Source: Jiella pelagia (lineage in GTDB: Bacteria > Pseudomonadota > Alphaproteobacteria > Rhizobiales > Rhizobiaceae). From it: DNA of 64,000 nucleotides. The notes beneath the pieces were generated by a model. It worked only from the letters and a program-made list of their open reading frames with translations, did not search any database and was not told the origin of the DNA. Made by a program: the position numbers and the translations under genes. The DNA lies in assembly GCF_026898155.1 (NCBI RefSeq), contig NZ_CP114029.1, positions 5,250,001 to 5,314,000 on the forward strand, given 5' to 3'. The stretch's first letter is position 1, and each line of letters opens with the position of its first letter. Shown here one piece after another: positions 8,261 through 18,220 of the stretch.

Positions 8261-9460
8261 CTACGGCGAACGGCTGGCGAGAAGGCGGCCGAGCGCCAGG
8301 ACGAAGTAGATCGCAAAGAACACCGCCAGCGACCAGGCGAAGCCGCCGGGGCCGAAGAGGTCCATGGCGCTGCCGATCGCCTGCGGCCCGATCAGCATGC
8401 CAGCCGAATAGCAGAAGATGAAGGCGGCATTGGCATCGGCGAGATCGCGCGAGGGCAGACGCGCCCCGAGATGGGCGAGACCGACGGTATAGAGCCCGGC
8501 GACGACGCCGCCCCAAAGGAACAGGACCGAGGCCATCAGCCACCAGTCGTGCACCAGGAACGGCAGGCACAGCGTGCCCACGAGGCCGACGCCGGCGCAG
8601 ATGGCAAGGATGATGCGGCGGTCGCGCACCCGGTCGGACAATAGCCCGATCGGGATCTGCATGACGACGTTGCCGATGCCGATGGCAGTCAGGAGCTGGG
8701 CGGCGGCGGCCTCCGAGAAGCCGACCCGCTCGCCGAACACCGGAAACAGCGTGAAGCCGCCGGATTCCACCGCGCCGAAGATCAGCACCGCCCCGGTCGC
8801 CGTCGGAACGGCATAGACGTAGCGCCAGAACGAACCCTTGCGCCGGTCCTTGGAGATCGCCGGCTCCCGGTTCCAGGCGAAGAACAGCGGGATCGCCGAG
8901 AGGAAGATGACGCCGGCGCCGATGCCAAAGGGCATGAAGCCTTGCGATCCGGTCTGGGAGAAGATCCACGGGCCGGCCGCAAATCCCAGCGACAGGAATG
9001 TTGCATAGATGCCGAGGACCAAGCCACGCTTGCCACGTGGTGCGGACGCGTTGATCCAGAACTCGGAGAGGACGAACAGCGCGGTGATCGAGAAATGAAA
9101 GGTCAGCCGCAGCGGAAACCATGTCCAGAACGGCGTGAAGACGTAGAAGCCGATCGCCGAGAAGCCGGCGATGACGATTGCCGCGAGCATGGCGACGCGA
9201 ACCCCGATGCGCTGGGCGATCGGCGTGATGAGCGGAGCGGCGAGGAGCGAGGCGAGGCCGGCGACGGCAGAGTTGGCGCCGATCAGCGAGGCGGAGATGC
9301 CGCGCCGCTCGAGGATGACGCTGAGCAGCGGCAGGCCGAGGCCGAGGGCGATGCCGACGGCGCTGATCGAGGCGATGGCGGCGGCCGCCGACAGCCAGTC
9401 GACGGCTTCGAGCTCGGCCTCGGCTTCGGCGACGATGTCGTCCGGGGTCGATCGATCCAA
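8261..9460 (-). CDS. Major facilitator superfamily transporter (YcaD/Bcr-like)
   Basis: 399 residues with about twelve hydrophobic segments in two halves, the second starting after the basic loop NREPAISKDRRKGS (about residue 205). Loop motifs typical of the superfamily are visible: APLITPIAQRIGVR after TM2 and GLLSDRVRDRRI at the matching point of the second half. The family exports or takes up small solutes; substrate is not predictable. The 30-residue acidic N-terminus (EAEAELEAVDW) is cytoplasmic. It contains an intact GAGCTC at 9410. The gap to rpmG (about 220 bp) holds only likely promoter sequence. Confidence 0.88.
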   Translation of the reverse strand: MDRSTPDDIVAEAEAELEAVDWLSAAAAIASISAVGIALGLGLPLLSVILERRGISASLIGANSAVAGLASLLAAPLITPIAQRIGVRVAMLAAIVIAGFSAIGFYVFTPFWTWFPLRLTFHFSITALFVLSEFWINASAPRGKRGLVLGIYATFLSLGFAAGPWIFSQTGSQGFMPFGIGAGVIFLSAIPLFFAWNREPAISKDRRKGSFWRYVYAVPTATGAVLIFGAVESGGFTLFPVFGERVGFSEAAAAQLLTAIGIGNVVMQIPIGLLSDRVRDRRIILAICAGVGLVGTLCLPFLVHDWWLMASVLFLWGGVVAGLYTVGLAHLGARLPSRDLADANAAFIFCYSAGMLIGPQAIGSAMDLFGPGGFAWSLAVFFAIYFVLALGRLLASRSP

Positions 9461-9604
9461 GACTTTATCCCCAGTATGCGCGAGCCGGCGGATGACCGGC
9501 CGATGCGGCAGAGCCGCGGCATGGTCGCGTCGCCCGAGTGGAGGCGTCCGAAGACCGGGCCGAATCGAAGCAATGCGGCGGATTTTCAGGCGATGGCGTC
9601 ATGT

Positions 9605-10360
9605 CTAGACGAGGTCTTTGTGGAAGCGGCCGTCGACCACCCGGTAAAATGGCATCCTCACCGAGGCATCGCACCACGAGCCGTCCTTCAATCGCGTCAT
9701 GACGTCGCCGAGGACGGTCCGGGTGATCGGCGCGAGGGAGTGTTCGTCCAGCGCGCCGGCCGACACCCAGCCGATTCGTTCGAGTTCGTCGGTCGGCGGA
9801 TCGAAGGTCTCGGTGATCCCTGTGATCAATGACGCGCTGATGACGAAGAACCGCGTGTCGAAACGCCGCGGCGCACCCTCCGGCGTGATCGCACGGGCGA
9901 CCGGCACGAGTGCCTCGGTCGCCGGCGTCAGGCCGCGCGCGGCGAAGGCTGCGAAGTCCTGCGGCATCGCGGTCGCGAAGGGTCGATCCTCCGCGACCAG
10001 AAGGCCGGTCTCCTCGAAGGTCTCGCGGATTGCCGCAAAGGCGAGGGCGGCGGCGTCACGGCTGGTGAAACCGGCGGCAACTTCGCCGGTCAGCCGGTCA
10101 AGAACGTCGGCGGGAAGTGTCACGGCGGCGGCAAGCTCGCGGTCGCAGTCGTCGACGCGGCCGCCCGGAAAGACGAAACGGCCCGCCATGAAGACGTGCC
10201 GCCGACCTCTCAGACCCATGAGAAAGCGCGGAAGACCTGCGCTCTCGTCGACGATGATCAGCGTCGCCGCGTCGCGCACTGCGGCATTCTCGCTGCCTTG
10301 CGCGAACAGTTCCCGCCGTTCGGTCTCGAGGCTTTCGAGCCGCTCGGCATCGCTCGTCAC
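9605..10360 (-). CDS. Nudix hydrolase, NUDT19-like
   Basis: 251 residues. The Nudix signature is split: FPGGRVD at about residue 64 and AIRETFEETGLL at about 112, with an insertion of some 40 residues between, as in NUDT19/NUDT7-like hydrolases of CoA or nucleotide diphosphates. It starts with GTG at 10360, overlapping the stop of the DUF983 gene (GTGA), so translation is probably coupled. It belongs to the topA-rnr-DUF983-Nudix minus-strand operon. Confidence 0.87.
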   Translation of the reverse strand: MTSDAERLESLETERRELFAQGSENAAVRDAATLIIVDESAGLPRFLMGLRGRRHVFMAGRFVFPGGRVDDCDRELAAAVTLPADVLDRLTGEVAAGFTSRDAAALAFAAIRETFEETGLLVAEDRPFATAMPQDFAAFAARGLTPATEALVPVARAITPEGAPRRFDTRFFVISASLITGITETFDPPTDELERIGWVSAGALDEHSLAPITRTVLGDVMTRLKDGSWCDASVRMPFYRVVDGRFHKDLV

Positions 10361-10793
10361 CCGAAAGTCTCCTCGGGCTGCGGCTCACCGGAAAATCCGC
10401 CCATCTTCAGCGCCCATTGCAGGCCGATGGTCGCACCCTTCAGGGGCTGCATGAGCACAAGACTGAGGAGGATGGTGACCGGCACCCAGATCGCCAGATG
10501 CTCCCACATGGTCAGCTCGACCATCTCCTCCATCGCCATGAAGCCGGCGACGACCACGTGGCCGACGATGAAGATGGTCAGATAGGGGGCAGATCGTCGG
10601 CGCGGTGATGATGGATCTCCAGACCGCACTGGCTGCATTCGTCGACCGACTTGACGAAGCTCTTGAACAGCCGTCCGTTGCCGCACTGCGGACAGCGACA
10701 CTTGAAACCGCGCCAGAGCGAACGGCCGAGCGGCCGCTCCTCGGCGGTCGGCTGCCAGCTGGCGTCTGCGACCGGGTTGCTCGCCTCGCTCAT
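10357..10793 (-). CDS. DUF983 zinc-ribbon membrane protein, apparent frameshift
   Basis: About 145 residues if one base is restored. The N-terminal half has a zinc ribbon (RCPQCG...CSQCGLEIHHHRADD), the C-terminal half two membrane segments (YLTIFIVGHVVVAGF and IWVPVTILLSLVLMQPLKG). The frame breaks at a G5 run, 10585-10589 on the plus strand, where one more base gives the family sequence ADDLPPYLTIF. This is a homopolymer miscall or slippage, unlike the other frameshifts in the window. ATG overlaps the rnr stop (ATGA). Function of the family is unknown; membrane location inferred. Confidence 0.85.
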
Positions 10794-13069
10794 CGCCTTC
10801 TCCTTACCTTCGCCTTGACGTTCCGGTCGCGGTCCTTGAAGCGGCCGCGCTTCGACGTCTTGTGGAACGAGCCCGTGGAGCGCGGCAGTTCGCGCGGCTC
10901 GCTCAACATCTCGAACTGCAGCGACCCGGCCAGCGGCAGTGCCTGGACGAGGCGAACCTCTACCGTATCGCCAAGCCGAAAACCACAGCCGGACCGGTCG
11001 CCCACGAGGCTGTGACTGGCCTCGTCATAGTGGAAATATTCGTTGCCGAGGGTGGCGATCGGCACGAAGCCGTCGGCGCCGTAGGTCGGCAGCTGGACGA
11101 ACAGCCCGGCCTTGGTGACGCCGGCGACGCGGCCGTCGAAATTCTCGCCCACCCGCTCGGCGAGGTGATGGGCGATCAGCCGGTCGACGGTGTCGCGCTC
11201 GGCCGCCATGGCGCGGCGCTCGGCCCGCGAGATCTCCTCGGCCGTCTCGGCGAGAAGCTCCTCGTCCTCCTTCGACAGGCCGCCTTCGCCGAGGGACAGT
11301 GCCGTCACCAGGGCCCGGTGGACGATGAGGTCGGCATAGCGGCGGATCGGCGAGGTAAAATGGGCATAGCGGGCGAGATTGAGGCCGAAATGGCCGAGAT
11401 TGTCGGGGGTATAAACCGCCTGCGACTGGGACCGCAGCACCACCTCGTTGACCAGCTGCTCGTTGTCGCCGCCCTTCACCCGGGCGAGGATCTGGTTGAA
11501 ATGCGATGGCCGCAGCGAGCCGGCATTGGCAAGTGAGATGTCGAGGCTCTTCAGGAACTCCCGCAGGCCTTCCAGCTTCGACAGCGACGGCGCGTCGTGG
11601 GCCCGGTAGATCAGCTGCTGGCGCTGCTTTTCCAGGCTTTCGGCCGCCGCGACGTTGGCGAGGATCATGAACTCCTCGATCAGCTTGTGGGCATCGAGGC
11701 GCAGCGGCACGACGACCTTCTCGACGCGGCCGGCAGCGTCGAGCTTCAGCCGCCGCTCGGGCAGGTCTAGGTCCAGCGGCTGGCGGCGCTCGCGAGCCTG
11801 ACGCGACAGCCTGTAAGCCTCCCACAGCGGCTTCAGCACGGTCTCGACGATGTCGGGGTCAACGTCGCCCGCCGCGCCGTCGATCGCCGCCTGCGCCTCT
11901 TCATAGGCGAGCTTGGCGCGGCTCTTCATCATGATGCGGTGAAAGCTGTGCCGTCGCTTCTCGCCATCGGCGCCGAGGATCAGCCGGACGGCGAGGGCAG
12001 GGCGCTCGACACCTTCGCGCAGCGAGCAGAGATCGTTGGAGATCCGCTCGGGCAGCATCGGCACGACGCGGTCGGGGAAATAGACCGAATTGCCCCTGAG
12101 GCGCGCCTCATTGTCCAATTTCGAGCCGGGCCGAACATACCAGGAGACGTCGGCGATCGCGACGGTGACGACGAAGCCCCCGGGATTGGCCAGATCGTCA
12201 TCGGGGACAGCATGGACGGCGTCGTCGTGGTCCTTGGCGTCGGCGGGATCGATGGTGACCAGCGCCAGCCTGCGCCAGTCCTCGCGGTCCTTCATGCCGG
12301 CTGGCCCGGCGGCTTCAGCCTCTTCCAGCACGGCCTTCGGGAAGACGTGCGGAATACCATGGACATGCAGCGCGATCGAGGAGATCGCCCGTTCGGAATT
12401 CACCGAGCCGATGACCTCGACGATCGTTCCCGTCGGCAGGCCGATGCGCCGACGCGGGCCGGCCTCGACTTCGACGAGGTCGCCGTCCCTGGCGTCCTTG
12501 GTGTCGCCGGGCGGGATCATGTATTCGGACTGCTTGCGTTCCACCGGCTCGACCCGGCCGCCGCCGCCGGGCATCGCCCGGAAGACGCCGAGGGAAAGGC
12601 TGCGGCGCTTTTCGAGGACGCGGATGATCCTCAGGTGGCGCTCGCCATCGCCGCCTTCGTCCTCGCCTTCGACCACTTTGGCGAGGATGCGTTCGCCGAC
12701 GCCGGGGACTGGGCCCTTGGCGCGATCGATACGGACGGGCAGGCTCGGCGGATCGCCGTCCTCCAGCCGGTCCCAGGTGACCGGCTCGGCGACGAGCGCG
12801 CCTTCCTCGTCACGGCGACGGATCTCGAAGACGCCGACCGGCGGCAACGCGCCCGGGGTCTTGAAGCGGCGCCGGTCGCCGGAGATCACGCCGTCTTCCT
12901 GAAGCTCCTTGAGGAGGTGCTTCAGCGCGATACGGTCGTCGCCCTTGACGCCGAACGCCTTGGCGATCTCGCGCTTGGAAGCGCGGCCGGGATTGTCAGC
13001 GACGAAGCGCAGCACCGCTTCTCGGGTGAGCGTCGGGGTCTCGTCCTCGCCGGCCTTGCGCCTTGCCAT
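10790..13069 (-). CDS. rnr: Ribonuclease R
   Basis: 759-residue 3'-to-5' exoribonuclease that degrades structured RNA. Domain order: N-terminal winged helix (about 15-70), cold-shock domains, catalytic RNB domain with TIDPADAKDHDDAV (about 272-285, metal-binding aspartates), the HFTSPIRRYADLIVHR motif, then an S1 domain (FDGRVAGVTKAGLFVQL) and a basic tail rich in K and R. The gene starts 4 bp after the topA stop and overlaps the DUF983 start, so it sits in a tight operon topA-rnr-DUF983-Nudix. Confidence 0.96.
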   Translation of the reverse strand: MARRKAGEDETPTLTREAVLRFVADNPGRASKREIAKAFGVKGDDRIALKHLLKELQEDGVISGDRRRFKTPGALPPVGVFEIRRRDEEGALVAEPVTWDRLEDGDPPSLPVRIDRAKGPVPGVGERILAKVVEGEDEGGDGERHLRIIRVLEKRRSLSLGVFRAMPGGGGRVEPVERKQSEYMIPPGDTKDARDGDLVEVEAGPRRRIGLPTGTIVEVIGSVNSERAISSIALHVHGIPHVFPKAVLEEAEAAGPAGMKDREDWRRLALVTIDPADAKDHDDAVHAVPDDDLANPGGFVVTVAIADVSWYVRPGSKLDNEARLRGNSVYFPDRVVPMLPERISNDLCSLREGVERPALAVRLILGADGEKRRHSFHRIMMKSRAKLAYEEAQAAIDGAAGDVDPDIVETVLKPLWEAYRLSRQARERRQPLDLDLPERRLKLDAAGRVEKVVVPLRLDAHKLIEEFMILANVAAAESLEKQRQQLIYRAHDAPSLSKLEGLREFLKSLDISLANAGSLRPSHFNQILARVKGGDNEQLVNEVVLRSQSQAVYTPDNLGHFGLNLARYAHFTSPIRRYADLIVHRALVTALSLGEGGLSKEDEELLAETAEEISRAERRAMAAERDTVDRLIAHHLAERVGENFDGRVAGVTKAGLFVQLPTYGADGFVPIATLGNEYFHYDEASHSLVGDRSGCGFRLGDTVEVRLVQALPLAGSLQFEMLSEPRELPRSTGSFHKTSKRGRFKDRDRNVKAKVRRRR

Positions 13070-13073
13070 CGCG

Positions 13074-15846
13074 TCAGTCCGCGTCCCAGGGGACGCTGTC
13101 GGAGGCCTCCGCCGGAACCTTCGCCTTGGCCGCCGAGCCCTTGCCCGCGGCAGTCTTCGGAGCCGACGAACTCTTAGCCTTGGTTGCGCTCTTCACCTTG
13201 GCCGGCTTGGCCTCGCCATCCTTTGCGTCCGCGGCCTTGCCGTTGGCGGCCTTCTTCGACGGGGCCTTCTTGGCTGCGCCCGCCTTCTTCGCCCCGGAGG
13301 TCTTGGCGCCGGTCTTCTCGGCCCGCTCATTGAGGATCTGGATCGCCTCTTCGAGGGTCACCGAGGCCGGGTCCTTGCCCTTGGGCAGCGTGGCGTTGAT
13401 CTTGCCGGTGTTGACATAGGGCCCGAAGCGGCCGTCACGGACCGTGATCTCGCCGCCCAGCGTCGGATGTTCGCCGAGCGTCGCGAGGGCGGCGGGCTTG
13501 GCCCTGCCGCGCGCGCCCTTTTCCTTCTTCTCGGCGATGACGGTGACGGCCCGGTTCAGGCCGACCTCGAAAACGTCCTCGATGGTCTCCAGATTGGCAT
13601 ACATTCCGTCATGCTGGAGGAACGGGCCGTAACGCCCGAGGCCGGCGAGGATCGGCTTGCCGCTTTCGGGATGCAGGCCCACCTCGCGGGGCAGCGACAA
13701 CAGCCGCAGCGCCTTTTCCAGATCGATCTCCGAGGCCTGCCAACCCTTCGGCAGCGACGAGCGCTTGGCTTCCTTGCCCTCGCCGCGCTGGACGTAGGGG
13801 CCGAAGCGGCCTGAGCGCAGCGTCACCGGCTCGCCGGTCTCGGGATCGGTGCCGAGATCCTTCGGTCCGTCCGCGGTCTCGCCATCGGCGGCATCGGCCG
13901 AGAAGCTCGTGCCGAGCTGGCGCGTGTAGCCGCATTCGGGATAGTTCGAGCAGCCGACGAAGGCGCCGAACTTGCCGAGCTTGAGCGACAGCTTGCCCTC
14001 GCCGCAGCGCGGGCAGGCGCGCGGCTCCGTGCCGTCTTCCTTCGGCGGGAAGACCAGCGGCGCCAGTTCCTCGTTCAGCGCGTCGAGGACGTCGGAGACG
14101 CGCAGTTCCTTGGTGCCTTCGACATGGCCGGAGAAATCCTGCCAGAAGTCGCGCAGGACGTCCTTCCAGGAGAGTTCGCCCGCCGAGATCTTGTCGAGCT
14201 TTTCTTCGAGATCCGCGGTGAAGTCGTATTCGACGTAGCGCTCGAAGAAATTGTGCAGGAAGGCAGTGACCAGCCGGCCCTTCGCCTCGGGCAGAAGCTT
14301 CTTCTTGTCGACGACGATGTATTCGCGGTCCTGCAGCGTCTGCAGCGTCGCAGCATAGGTCGACGGGCGGCCGATGCCGAGGCTCTTCCATCCGCTTGAT
14401 GAGCGAGGCTTCGGAAAAGCGCGGCGGCGGCTCGGTGAAGTGCTGGTCGGCGTCGATGCTCTTGCGATCGACGCTTTCCTTCGCCGCCATCTGCGGCAGC
14501 CGGGCATCGTCGCCCTCGTCGTCCGTATCCGTGGGGGATTTGGAATCGTCGCGGTGGTCGACATAGGCGGCGAGGAAGCCGTCGAACTTCACCACCTGGC
14601 CGGACGCCCGCAGCTTCGCCGTCTTGCCGTCGCCCTTGGCGTCGATCTCGACGGTGGTGCGCTCGATCTCGGCCGAGGCCATCTGGCTGGCGATGCCGCG
14701 CTTCCAGACCATGTCGTAGAGCCGGAACTGGTCTGGATCGAGGAAGCGCTTCACCTCCTGGGGCGAGCGGGTGAAGTCCGTCGGGCGGATCGCCTCGTGG
14801 GCTTCCTGGGCGTTCTTCGCCTTGGTCGAATAAAAGCGCGGCTTCTCCGGCACGTACCGCGCGCCGAAGCTGGTGCCGATCGCACCACGGGCGCCTTCGA
14901 TCGCCTCGGGCGCCATCTGGACACCGTCGGTACGCATGTAGGTGATGAGGCCGACGGTCTCGCCGCCGAGGTCGATACCCTCATAGAGCCTTTGCGCGAC
15001 CTGCATGGTGCGGGACGCCGAGAAGCCGAGCTTGGCGGACGCGGCCTGCTGCAGGGTGGAAGTGGTAAAGGGCGGGCCAGGATTGCGGCGCGTCGGCTTG
15101 GCCTCGACGCTCTCGACCATGAAGGTCGACGCATCGAGCATCCGCTTGATCGTCCCGGCGACGTCACCGTTCTTGACGGTGAGGCGCTGGATCTTCTCGC
15201 CGTCGAAGGCGGTCAGCCGCGCGTCGAAAGCTTCGCCGCGAAGCGTCGCCATATGAGCGACGATGGACCAGTATTCCTCCGGCTTGAAACGCTCGATCTC
15301 GGCTTCGCGGTCACAGACGAGGCGCAGCGCCACCGACTGGACGCGGCCGGCCGAGCGCGCGCCGGGCAGCTTGCGCCACAAGACGGGCGAGAGCGTGAAG
15401 CCGACGAGATAGTCGAGCGCGCGGCGGGCCAGATAGGCGTCGACCAGCGGCTCGTCGATCTGCCGCGGATTGGCCATGGCGTCGAGCACGGCCTTCTTGG
15501 TGATCGCATTGAACACCACGCGGCTGACCGGCTTCTTGCCGATCGCCTTCTTCTGCCGGAGCACCTCGAGGACATGCCAGGAGATCGCTTCGCCCTCGCG
15601 GTCGGGGTCGGTGGCGAGAACGAGGGCATCGGCCCCCTTCATCGCCTGGACGATCTCGCTCAGCCGCTTCTGGGACGGCTTTCCGACCTCCCAGCTCATG
15701 GCGAAGTCCTCGTCCGGACGCACCGATCCGTCCTTCGCCGGCAGATCGCGAACGTGGCCGTAGGAGGCAAGGACCTTGTAGCCGTTGCCGAGATATTTGT
15801 TGATCGTCTTCGCTTTGGCCGGCGATTCGACGATGACGACGTCCAT
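13074..15846 (-). CDS. topA: DNA topoisomerase I, apparent frameshift
   Basis: About 923 residues once one base is removed. It relaxes negative supercoils and is normally essential. Visible: the Toprim domain (MDVVIVESPAKAKTI, DPDREGEAI), the active-site tyrosine in GLITYMRTDGV (about residue 320), a C-terminal zinc finger (CPRCGEGKLS...GCSNYPECGY), repeated Topo C-terminal units, and a long Lys/Ala tail. At 14379-14385 (GAGGCTC on plus) the frame shifts; removing one base gives SLIKRMEELGIGRPSTYA, the family sequence. Because the gene should be essential, the shift is almost surely an error in the assembled sequence. The start at 15846 follows the fixed MDVVIVESP N-terminus. Confidence 0.95.
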
Positions 15847-15984
15847 AAGATTCCTGTTCGCGTGAGGGCGTGGCAGTTCGGACCCTGAGCCGTGTCGGCT
15901 CCGCATGAACCCGGCGCAAGGCATGCGACAGATGGACAGTCCCGCCGGAGCGGTCAAGCCCGCAGCGTCTTTCGGTGCTTTTGG

Positions 15985-16014
15985 TTGCAACTATTAGACG
16001 AACGTGTCTATAAC
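15985..16014 (+). promoter_or_regulatory. Candidate sigma-70 promoter with flanking inverted repeat
   Basis: TTGCAA (15985-15990), 18-bp spacer, TATAAC (16009-16014). An inverted repeat GGTTGCA (15983-15989) / TGCAACC (16017-16023) brackets it. It would drive the 61-residue gene starting at 16090. Prediction by eye only. Confidence 0.4.
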
Positions 16015-16089
16015 CATGCAACCTAACTAAAATGCTCTCGGCGGCCCGTTTCTGCCAGGAAAACCATAAATCCAGTCGAGTTCAGAAGC

Positions 16090-16275
16090 ATGAAAGAAGA
16101 CGACGGCGATCCCCGCGCGAATCTCGAATATGTTCGCGACATGATCGAGCAGCTGAAGGTTGTATCCGGCGCCGAAAAGGGCGCCATCCTGCTCTATTTC
16201 CTTGATATGGCGAAGGCGGAGACGGAAGCCTGGATCACCCGCCTCGACGAAGGTGCCGACGCTCCGCCGGCCTGA
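16090..16275 (+). CDS. Small conserved-looking hypothetical protein
   Basis: 61 residues, mostly helical and acidic: MKEDDGDPRANLEYVRDMI, then a KGAILLYFLDMAKAETEAW helix. No signal peptide or membrane segment. It reads like the small helical proteins found beside topA/dprA in Rhizobiales, but I cannot name a family. It has a plausible promoter 75 bp upstream and is convergent with dprA. Function unknown. Confidence 0.65.
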   Translation: MKEDDGDPRANLEYVRDMIEQLKVVSGAEKGAILLYFLDMAKAETEAWITRLDEGADAPPA

Positions 16276-16308
16276 TCTGAAGCCACGAGGACCCGCCGGA
16301 CGGCGGCC

Positions 16309-17443
16309 CTACAACAGAAGCGACACCATTCCGCCGGCATGCCGCTCCAGCCGTCCGCCGAGGTCGAGTTCGAGAATCACCAGCTGAACCACGCCCGGCG
16401 ATATCGCCGTATGGGCGATGATCTCGTCGATCGCCACCGGCGTCGGCCCGAGGGCTTCGACGATCCGGGCCCGCTCGCCTTCCGAGGGTTCTTCCATCGG
16501 CCCTTCCATCTCCGGTTCACCGAGCGCACCGTCGCCGGACTGCTCAGCCCGCGCCGCCAGCGGATCAAGCGCTTCGAGGACGTCGGCCGGCTCGCAGGCG
16601 AGGATCGCGCCGTCGCGGATCAGCCGGTTGGCACCTGCGGCGCGCGGATCGAGCGGCGAGCCCGGCACAGCGAAGACGAGGCGGCCGAGGCTCACCGGCG
16701 AGCCGCGCACTGATCAGCGACCCCGAGCGCAGCGCCGCCTCGACCACCAGAAGGCCGAGCGACAGCCCGGCGACCAGCCGGTTGCGCCTCGGAAAGTCGA
16801 TCGCCCGCGGCGTCCAGCCGAATGGCATCTCCGAAACCAGCGCACCGGCCTCATCGACGATCTGGCGCATCAGCGGCCGGTTTTCGAGCGGGTAGGGCCG
16901 GTCGAGGCCGCCGGCGAAGACGCCGACCGTTCCCGTGGCCAGCGCCGCATCGTGGGCGGCGGCGTCAATGCCGCGGGCAAGGCCGGACACCACGACGTAG
17001 CCGGCCTTGCCGATGCCGGTTGAGAACATCCGTGTCAGCTTGATGCCCGACAGCGAAGCGTTGCGGGCGCCGACGATGGCGAGGGCCGGCCGCTGCAGAC
17101 AGGCTGCATCGCCCATCAGCGCCAGCACCGGCGGCGCGTCGGCGACGCTGCGCAGATGCACCGGATAGTCGGGCTCGCCGCGGCAGACGAACCGCGCGCC
17201 GAGTTTGTCCGCTCGGGCCATTTCTTCGCTGGCCGCCGCTTGCGAGCAGACCACGATCCGCCGGCCGCCGCGCGAGGCGAGTTCCGGCAAGGCGTCGAGG
17301 GCGGCCGCTGCCGTGCCGAAGCGGTTGACGAGTTCGCGGAAGGTGACCGGCCCGACATTCTCGCTGCGGATCAGCCGCAGCCAGGAAAGTCGCATCTCCT
17401 GCGTCAGGACAACGCCCCGCCGCGGCGCGGCGGGAAGGCTCAT
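16309..17443 (-). CDS. dprA: DNA-processing protein DprA, apparent frameshift
   Basis: About 377 residues after removing one base. DprA loads RecA on incoming single-stranded DNA in transformation. The Rossmann core shows ALAIVGARNASLSG, VVSGLARGIDAAAH, GVFAGGLDRPYPLEN, FPRRNRLVAGLS and FAVPGSPLDPRAAGANRLI. A C-terminal winged helix (PVAIDEIIAHTAISPGVV) follows. The frame shifts at 16687-16693 (GAGGCTC); without the extra base the sequence runs ISARLAGELGRLVFAVPG. Downstream of plsY on the same strand, a common alphaproteobacterial order. Confidence 0.93.
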
Positions 17444-17507
17444 GGCGCCGTTCCCGGATCACCGCCGGAGTGTTTCCCGGCCCTCGTCGGGCGTGCCCGC
17501 GGCGAGC

Positions 17508-18122
17508 TCATGCCTTGCCGGCCCCGATCTTCGGTTCGGTCCCGGCGAGGAGGCGGCGGATGTTGGCGTGGTGGCGGATATAGACCAGCACCGTCAGCAC
17601 CGCCGTCAGGAGCGCGGCGGCCGGATAGCCGAGGAAGAAATACGCAACCGGCACGAGCAGCGTCGCGACCAGCGCGGCGAGCGAGGAAAAGCGGGTGAGA
17701 TAGGCGACCGACAGCCAGGCGATGGCGAAGACGACGACGCCGAGCGGGGCGATGCCGAGCAGGATGCCGAGATAGGTGGCGACGCCCTTGCCGCCCTTGA
17801 AGCCCAGCCAGACCGGAAAGATATGGCCGAGAAAGGCGCCGACGCCGGCGGCCGCGGCATAGAACGGGCCGAGATAATACAGAGCGACGAAGACCGGCAC
17901 CGTCCCTTTCAGGATGTCGCCCAGAAGCGTCAGCGCCGCCATCGCCTTGTTGCCGGTCCTGAGCGCATTGGTCGCGCCGATATTGCCCGAGCCGATCTTG
18001 CGGATGTCGCCGAGGCCGAAGACGTAGCCGAGGACGAGACCGAAGGGGATCGAGCCCGAGGCATAGCCGCCGGCGAGGCAGACGATGGCCCAGCCGAAAT
18101 TCAGGGACGCGTCCTCCAGCAC
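17508..18122 (-). CDS. plsY: Acyl-phosphate:glycerol-3-phosphate acyltransferase PlsY
   Basis: 204-residue inner-membrane enzyme of the first acylation step in phospholipid synthesis. The three conserved loops are present: [18 protein letters not shown], and [18 protein letters not shown], among five hydrophobic helices. GTG at 18122 is chosen because GGAGG lies 7 bp upstream and the protein then begins just before the first helix; the open frame continues far upstream only as an overlap with pyrC'. Followed by dprA. Confidence 0.94.
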   Translation of the reverse strand: MLEDASLNFGWAIVCLAGGYASGSIPFGLVLGYVFGLGDIRKIGSGNIGATNALRTGNKAMAALTLLGDILKGTVPVFVALYYLGPFYAAAAGVGAFLGHIFPVWLGFKGGKGVATYLGILLGIAPLGVVVFAIAWLSVAYLTRFSSLAALVATLLVPVAYFFLGYPAAALLTAVLTVLVYIRHHANIRRLLAGTEPKIGAGKA

Positions 18123-18220
18123 GATCTTTCCTCCAACTCGAATTTTTCGCGCCGCCTCGACGCATCCCGTCACGCCGGAGCGCACTCTTGCTCCAACGGA
18201 GGGAGCAGACACGCGCGAGC

